From Spirochaetia bacterium (GTDB taxonomy: Bacteria > Spirochaetota > Spirochaetia > Treponematales > Breznakiellaceae), in the NCBI GenBank assembly GCA_025997655.1, contig BNUW01000013.1:1-27113 (forward strand): DNA of 27,113 nt, written 5' to 3'. Of this stretch, positions 24,127-27,113 are shown in pieces. The translations under genes and the position numbers were made by a program. Position 1 is the first letter of the stretch. Each line of letters opens with the position of its first letter. The notes beneath the pieces were generated by a model, which saw nothing but the letters and a program-made list of their open reading frames with translations, ran no database searches and was not told the origin of the DNA.

Positions 24127-25527
24127 ATGCCGGAAAAAATTACCTTTGCACTTTATTTTGGAAACCGCGGGTTTTTCCCCGGTGAGCTCATTGCCGATGC
24201 CCGGCGGGAGCTTGTGGAGGCGGTAAAAAAGGCCGGGTACGGGTATATCATTATGGATGAAAACCTGACCCGGTACGGCGCCGTTGAGACCCGGGAGGAG
24301 GGGCGGAAGTACGCCGCTTTCCTTGAGGCACACCGGGGGCAGTTCCAGGGGCTCATCCTCTCCATGCCGAATTTCAGCGATGAGAACGGCGCCCAGGCGG
24401 CTTTATCCGAAGCCGGGGTGCCCATACTGGTACAGGCGTACCGGGATATGCCGGGTAAGATGGATTTTGCCCACCGCCGGGATTCCATGTGCGGGAAGTT
24501 CGCCATGTGCAATGTGCTGCGTCAATGCGGTATAAAGTACACCATCATGGAACCCTTTACGGTTGATCCCGGGGAAGCTAAATTCCAGGAACACCTTGAG
24601 GCCTTTGCGGGGATATGCCGGATTGTTACGGGCATGAAGCGGCTGAACCTGGGGGCAATCGGCGCCAGAACCACCGCGTTCAAAACCGTGCGGGTGGATG
24701 AGATCGGCCTGCAACGCTACGGCGTCAATGTGGAAACCTTCGATCTTTCGGAGGTCTTCCGGCTTATGAAGGAGGTAAAACCGGATCGTATTGCCGCAAA
24801 GAAAAACCGCATTCTGGAAACGACCACCTTTAACTATGAAGACGCCAAGCTGGAAACCATAGCGCGGCTTGCATCGGTGGTGGATGACTATATTGAAGAA
24901 TATGATCTGGGCGCGGTGGCTATCCGCTGCTGGAATGAGCTTGAGTTGACCTACGGTATCGCGCCCTGCCTCATCCTGGGTGAGTTAAACGACCGGGGAA
25001 TCGCGGCGGGTTGTGAAGTGGATGTACCCAACGCGGTTATCATGAAGGCCCTCTCCCTGGCGGGAAACAGCGCGCCCATGCTGCTGGACATCAATAACAA
25101 CTACGGCATGGAGGATGATAAGAGCATCCTCTTCCACTGCGGCCCAGTTCCCCTTTCCCTGATGGAAAGCAAGGGGGTCACCGAGGAGCACCTCATGTTC
25201 AGGAAAAGCTTTGGCGCCGGGTCGGGGGTTGGTATAAACCATGGGCAGATTAAACGGAACATTGAGGTGACTTTTGCCAGCGCCAAGACGGAAAACGGCA
25301 AGATATGGTCCTTCCTTGGCGAGGGCCGCCTTACCGGCGAAAAAATGGAAGAGGGTTTCTTCGGCTGCGGGGTGGTGATGCAGCATCCGCGCATGCAGGA
25401 AATCGTTAATTATGTGGGCCGGGAAGGGTACCGCCACCACCTGAGCCTCACCGCCGGTTCAAACGCCTGGGCTGTCCGGGAGGCGCTTACAAATTACCTT
25501 GGCTATGAGATTCATTCATTTTTCTAA
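24127..25527 (+). CDS. L-fucose/L-arabinose isomerase-like protein
   Basis: 466 residues, shorter than FucI (about 590) and like the 'L-fucose isomerase-related' group. An N-terminal Rossmann-type domain (about 1-170: ITFALYFGNRGFFPGELIAD; FQGLILSMPNFSDENG; VPILVQAYRDMP; MCGKFAMCNVLRQCGIKYT) precedes the isomerase core. Candidate metal ligands are E271 in CWNELE, E297/D299 in CEVDVPNA, and His437/438 near the end (GYRHHLSLTAGSNAW). The family converts aldoses to ketoses using Mn2+. It is the first gene after its own promoter, with a strong GAGGAGAGGG before the ATG, and is followed 12 bases later by an aldolase. A related non-sugar role cannot be excluded, but context supports sugar isomerisation. 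Confidence 0.85.
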   Translation: MPEKITFALYFGNRGFFPGELIADARRELVEAVKKAGYGYIIMDENLTRYGAVETREEGRKYAAFLEAHRGQFQGLILSMPNFSDENGAQAALSEAGVPILVQAYRDMPGKMDFAHRRDSMCGKFAMCNVLRQCGIKYTIMEPFTVDPGEAKFQEHLEAFAGICRIVTGMKRLNLGAIGARTTAFKTVRVDEIGLQRYGVNVETFDLSEVFRLMKEVKPDRIAAKKNRILETTTFNYEDAKLETIARLASVVDDYIEEYDLGAVAIRCWNELELTYGIAPCLILGELNDRGIAAGCEVDVPNAVIMKALSLAGNSAPMLLDINNNYGMEDDKSILFHCGPVPLSLMESKGVTEEHLMFRKSFGAGSGVGINHGQIKRNIEVTFASAKTENGKIWSFLGEGRLTGEKMEEGFFGCGVVMQHPRMQEIVNYVGREGYRHHLSLTAGSNAWAVREALTNYLGYEIHSFF

Positions 25528-25539
25528 GAGGAGTATCCG

Positions 25540-26448
25540 ATGACCGCAAAAGAAACAGTATTACTGGCAAGGGAAAAGGGGACGGTGATCCCCGCTTTTA
25601 ATATCCCCCATCTTCCCATGGTTGAGCCCGTGGCTGCCGCAGTGGCGGATGAAAACAGCGTGGCGATCATCCACGTTGCACGGGTGGAATGGGAAAAGTT
25701 TTCTTCCAAAAGCCTTGAGGCGGTGGCCGAAGAATACCGGAAATATGAAAAGCCCGGCCATACCCTATTGGGGCTCGATCATGTGCCGGTGGTGGATGAG
25801 GATTTGCAGCGGGTTGATTATTTGCCCATCATACGCCGGGCCATTGACGCCGGGTACCAATCGGTGATGATAGACGGGTCCCGGCTGGACCTGGCGGGCA
25901 ATATAGGGGCCACCGCGGAAGTTGCGGATCTGGTTCACCGGACCGGCATTGCCTGTGAGGGAGAGCTCGGCGCGGTGATGGGCCATGAAAGCGGCCCCCG
26001 GAAACCCTACGAGGAAATCTTTACCACCAAGCTGGGCTTTACGAATATTGATGAGGCGAAGCGGTTTGCGAAGGAATCTCGCTGCGATTGGCTGTCCGTG
26101 GCGGTGGGAAGTATCCACGGCGCGGTGGCGGAGGCAACCCGGAATCAGAAGAAGCCCGAAGCCAGGCTGGATGTGGAGCATATTGCGGCGCTGTACAAGG
26201 CGGCGGGGCTTCCCCTGGTACTCCATGGGGGCAGCGGAATACAGCCGGACTATATCCGGGCGGGAATAAAAGCGGGGATAGCCAAGATCAACGTGGGAAC
26301 CGAAATCCGGCAGGCCTATGAATACAACCTTGGTGAAGGGAATATCAAGGCCGCCCAGGAGGCGGTGTACAAACGGGTGCGGGAACTTATCAGCGGCGTC
26401 CTCTTAATCACCAATACCCGGCGGCTTCTTTTTGGTGATAAAAAATAA
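25540..26448 (+). CDS. Class II (zinc) ketose-bisphosphate-type aldolase
   Basis: 302 residues, normal length. Zinc and catalytic motifs of class II aldolases are all present: LGLDH (Asp80, His81), SVMIDGS (109-114), CEGELGAVMGHE, GSIHG (His193), LHGGSGI (His229) and KINVGTEIR. The family includes fructose-, tagatose- and related ketose-phosphate aldolases (FbaA, GatY, KbaY); substrate choice is not readable from sequence. It follows the isomerase by 12 bases with an AGAGGAG site, and its TAA overlaps the kinase ATG (TAATG). In this context it should split a phosphorylated ketose made by the isomerase and kinase into dihydroxyacetone phosphate plus an aldehyde. That aldehyde, or a reduced form of it, is a possible link to the glycyl-radical enzyme. 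Confidence 0.93.
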   Translation: MTAKETVLLAREKGTVIPAFNIPHLPMVEPVAAAVADENSVAIIHVARVEWEKFSSKSLEAVAEEYRKYEKPGHTLLGLDHVPVVDEDLQRVDYLPIIRRAIDAGYQSVMIDGSRLDLAGNIGATAEVADLVHRTGIACEGELGAVMGHESGPRKPYEEIFTTKLGFTNIDEAKRFAKESRCDWLSVAVGSIHGAVAEATRNQKKPEARLDVEHIAALYKAAGLPLVLHGGSGIQPDYIRAGIKAGIAKINVGTEIRQAYEYNLGEGNIKAAQEAVYKRVRELISGVLLITNTRRLLFGDKK

Positions 26449-27000
26449 TGCTGTTCTGCGGGATAGATGTGGGAACCACCGGGGTTAAAGCCCAGGTGTT
26501 TGACGAAAAGGGAAACCACATCACCGGCGCATACCGGGCCTACACCATGCGGGTTGCCCCTGACGGAACCCGGCTGCTGGAAGCCCGTGAACTGTGGGAT
26601 AAAACCAGGGAGGTTTTTGCCGAGGCAGCCGCTAAAACCGGGGGAAAACTTGACGCCCTCTGCGCGGACAGCTTTGGGGAAGCCTTTGTGGCGCTTAACG
26701 CAGCGGGGGAAGTTATCTGCGACCCCATGCTCTTTACCGATCGCTGGGGGGAAAAGGAATACTTTGAGGCGGAGAAAAAAACCAGCGCCAGGGAAATCGC
26801 CGAAATCTGCGGCCTTCCCCTGTCACCCTCCTATACCCTTTCAAAGGTCCTGTACCTTAGGGAACAGCGCCCGGATATCTATGAAAAAATAGATAGGATT
26901 CTGCTGATCCAGGATTTTATCGGCTATATGTTCTGCGGCCAACAGGCGGTGGATTATTCCGCAGCGTGCCGGACCATGTTTTTTAATGTCCGCCAGGCCC
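26448..27000 (+). CDS. FGGY-family carbohydrate kinase, N-terminal part
   Basis: About 184 residues are readable, starting at the ATG that overlaps the aldolase stop. The ATPase nucleotide/phosphate-1 motif is FCGIDVGTTGVKAQVFDEKG; further family marks are LCADSFGEAFVALNAAGEVI, MLFTDRWGEKE, PSYTLSKVLYLRE and LIQDFIGYMFCG, then VDYSAACRTMFFNVRQA. At about 27000 the frame stops resembling a kinase, because the following bases are an inverted fragment of a kinase C-terminal half. The gene is therefore interrupted in this sequence. It would phosphorylate the ketose made by the isomerase (xylulokinase, ribulokinase and rhamnulokinase belong to this family). The substrate is not assignable. Confidence 0.9.
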
Positions 27001-27113
27001 GGAGTCCCGCCCCGATAGCGTTCACCGGCTGGTCATGCCCCCCTACAACGACCTTGATCTCCCCCGCGATGCCCAGTTCCCGTGCCAGTTCCTTCCGCAA
27101 TGTCCCGATCGCC
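27001..27113 (-). other. inverted fragment of an FGGY kinase C-terminal domain
   Basis: On the minus strand these bases read AIGTLRKELARELGIAGEIK followed by VVVGGHDQPVNAIGAG, the typical start of the second FGGY domain with its GGHDQ motif. This is where the plus-strand kinase should arrive about 40 or more residues later, but it is in the opposite orientation. Either a true inversion or a chimeric junction at the contig edge explains it. The junction lies about 26990-27010. Confidence 0.85.

Overview
The window looks like chromosomal DNA of a spirochaete, probably a termite-gut-type treponeme. This is an inference from gene content: relaxed lipoboxes, a large spirochaete-style secreted metallopeptidase/beta-barrel protein, paired PocR-domain AraC regulators with a corrinoid-like protein, and a ribose-type ABC importer beside a glycyl-radical enzyme. 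The DNA is moderately GC-rich, with one clearly AT-rich island (about 9003-9410).

Left part (1-4120): the 3' end of a LuxR-type regulator, then an overlapping three-gene operon. It holds two tandem PocR-domain/AraC regulators, the first broken by an apparent frameshift in a G8 run, and a corrinoid-protein homologue that has lost the cobalt-ligating His. Middle (4164-15438): a secreted HELTH metallopeptidase with a probable beta-barrel end; lepA; a small AT-rich BECR-nuclease-like gene; two lipoproteins and a repeat-bearing outer-membrane protein; a TPR protein; and, on the minus strand, EF-P with a methyltransferase of reversed domain order. A tRNA-like sequence that cannot form a normal anticodon arm lies at 15637-15745.

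Right part (15785-27000): a carbohydrate regulon. A LacI-family regulator faces an RbsABC-like importer (minus strand). Divergent from the importer is an operon with a glycyl-radical activase and a glycyl-radical enzyme carrying a Cys-Trp-Glu active-site triad. It continues, after its own promoter, into an L-fucose-isomerase-like protein, a class II aldolase and an FGGY kinase. Two LacI-type palindromes sit on the divergent promoters, one just inside a consensus promoter for the importer and one over the -10 region of the glycyl-radical operon. The logic is import, isomerisation, phosphorylation, aldol cleavage and radical cleavage or dehydration of an unidentified sugar or polyol.

Scattered through the window are three copies of an intergenic inverted-repeat family built from 9-base units (consensus nnCACGGAC). 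Copy 3 encloses the C-terminal remnant of a GxxExxY (PDDEXK-type) protein, and copy 1 has perfect 15-bp outer inverted repeats. This looks like a family of small non-autonomous elements and is the best candidate for something undescribed. The last ~113 bases are an inverted piece of an FGGY kinase C-terminal half, so the right edge is either a real inversion or an assembly/amplification chimera.
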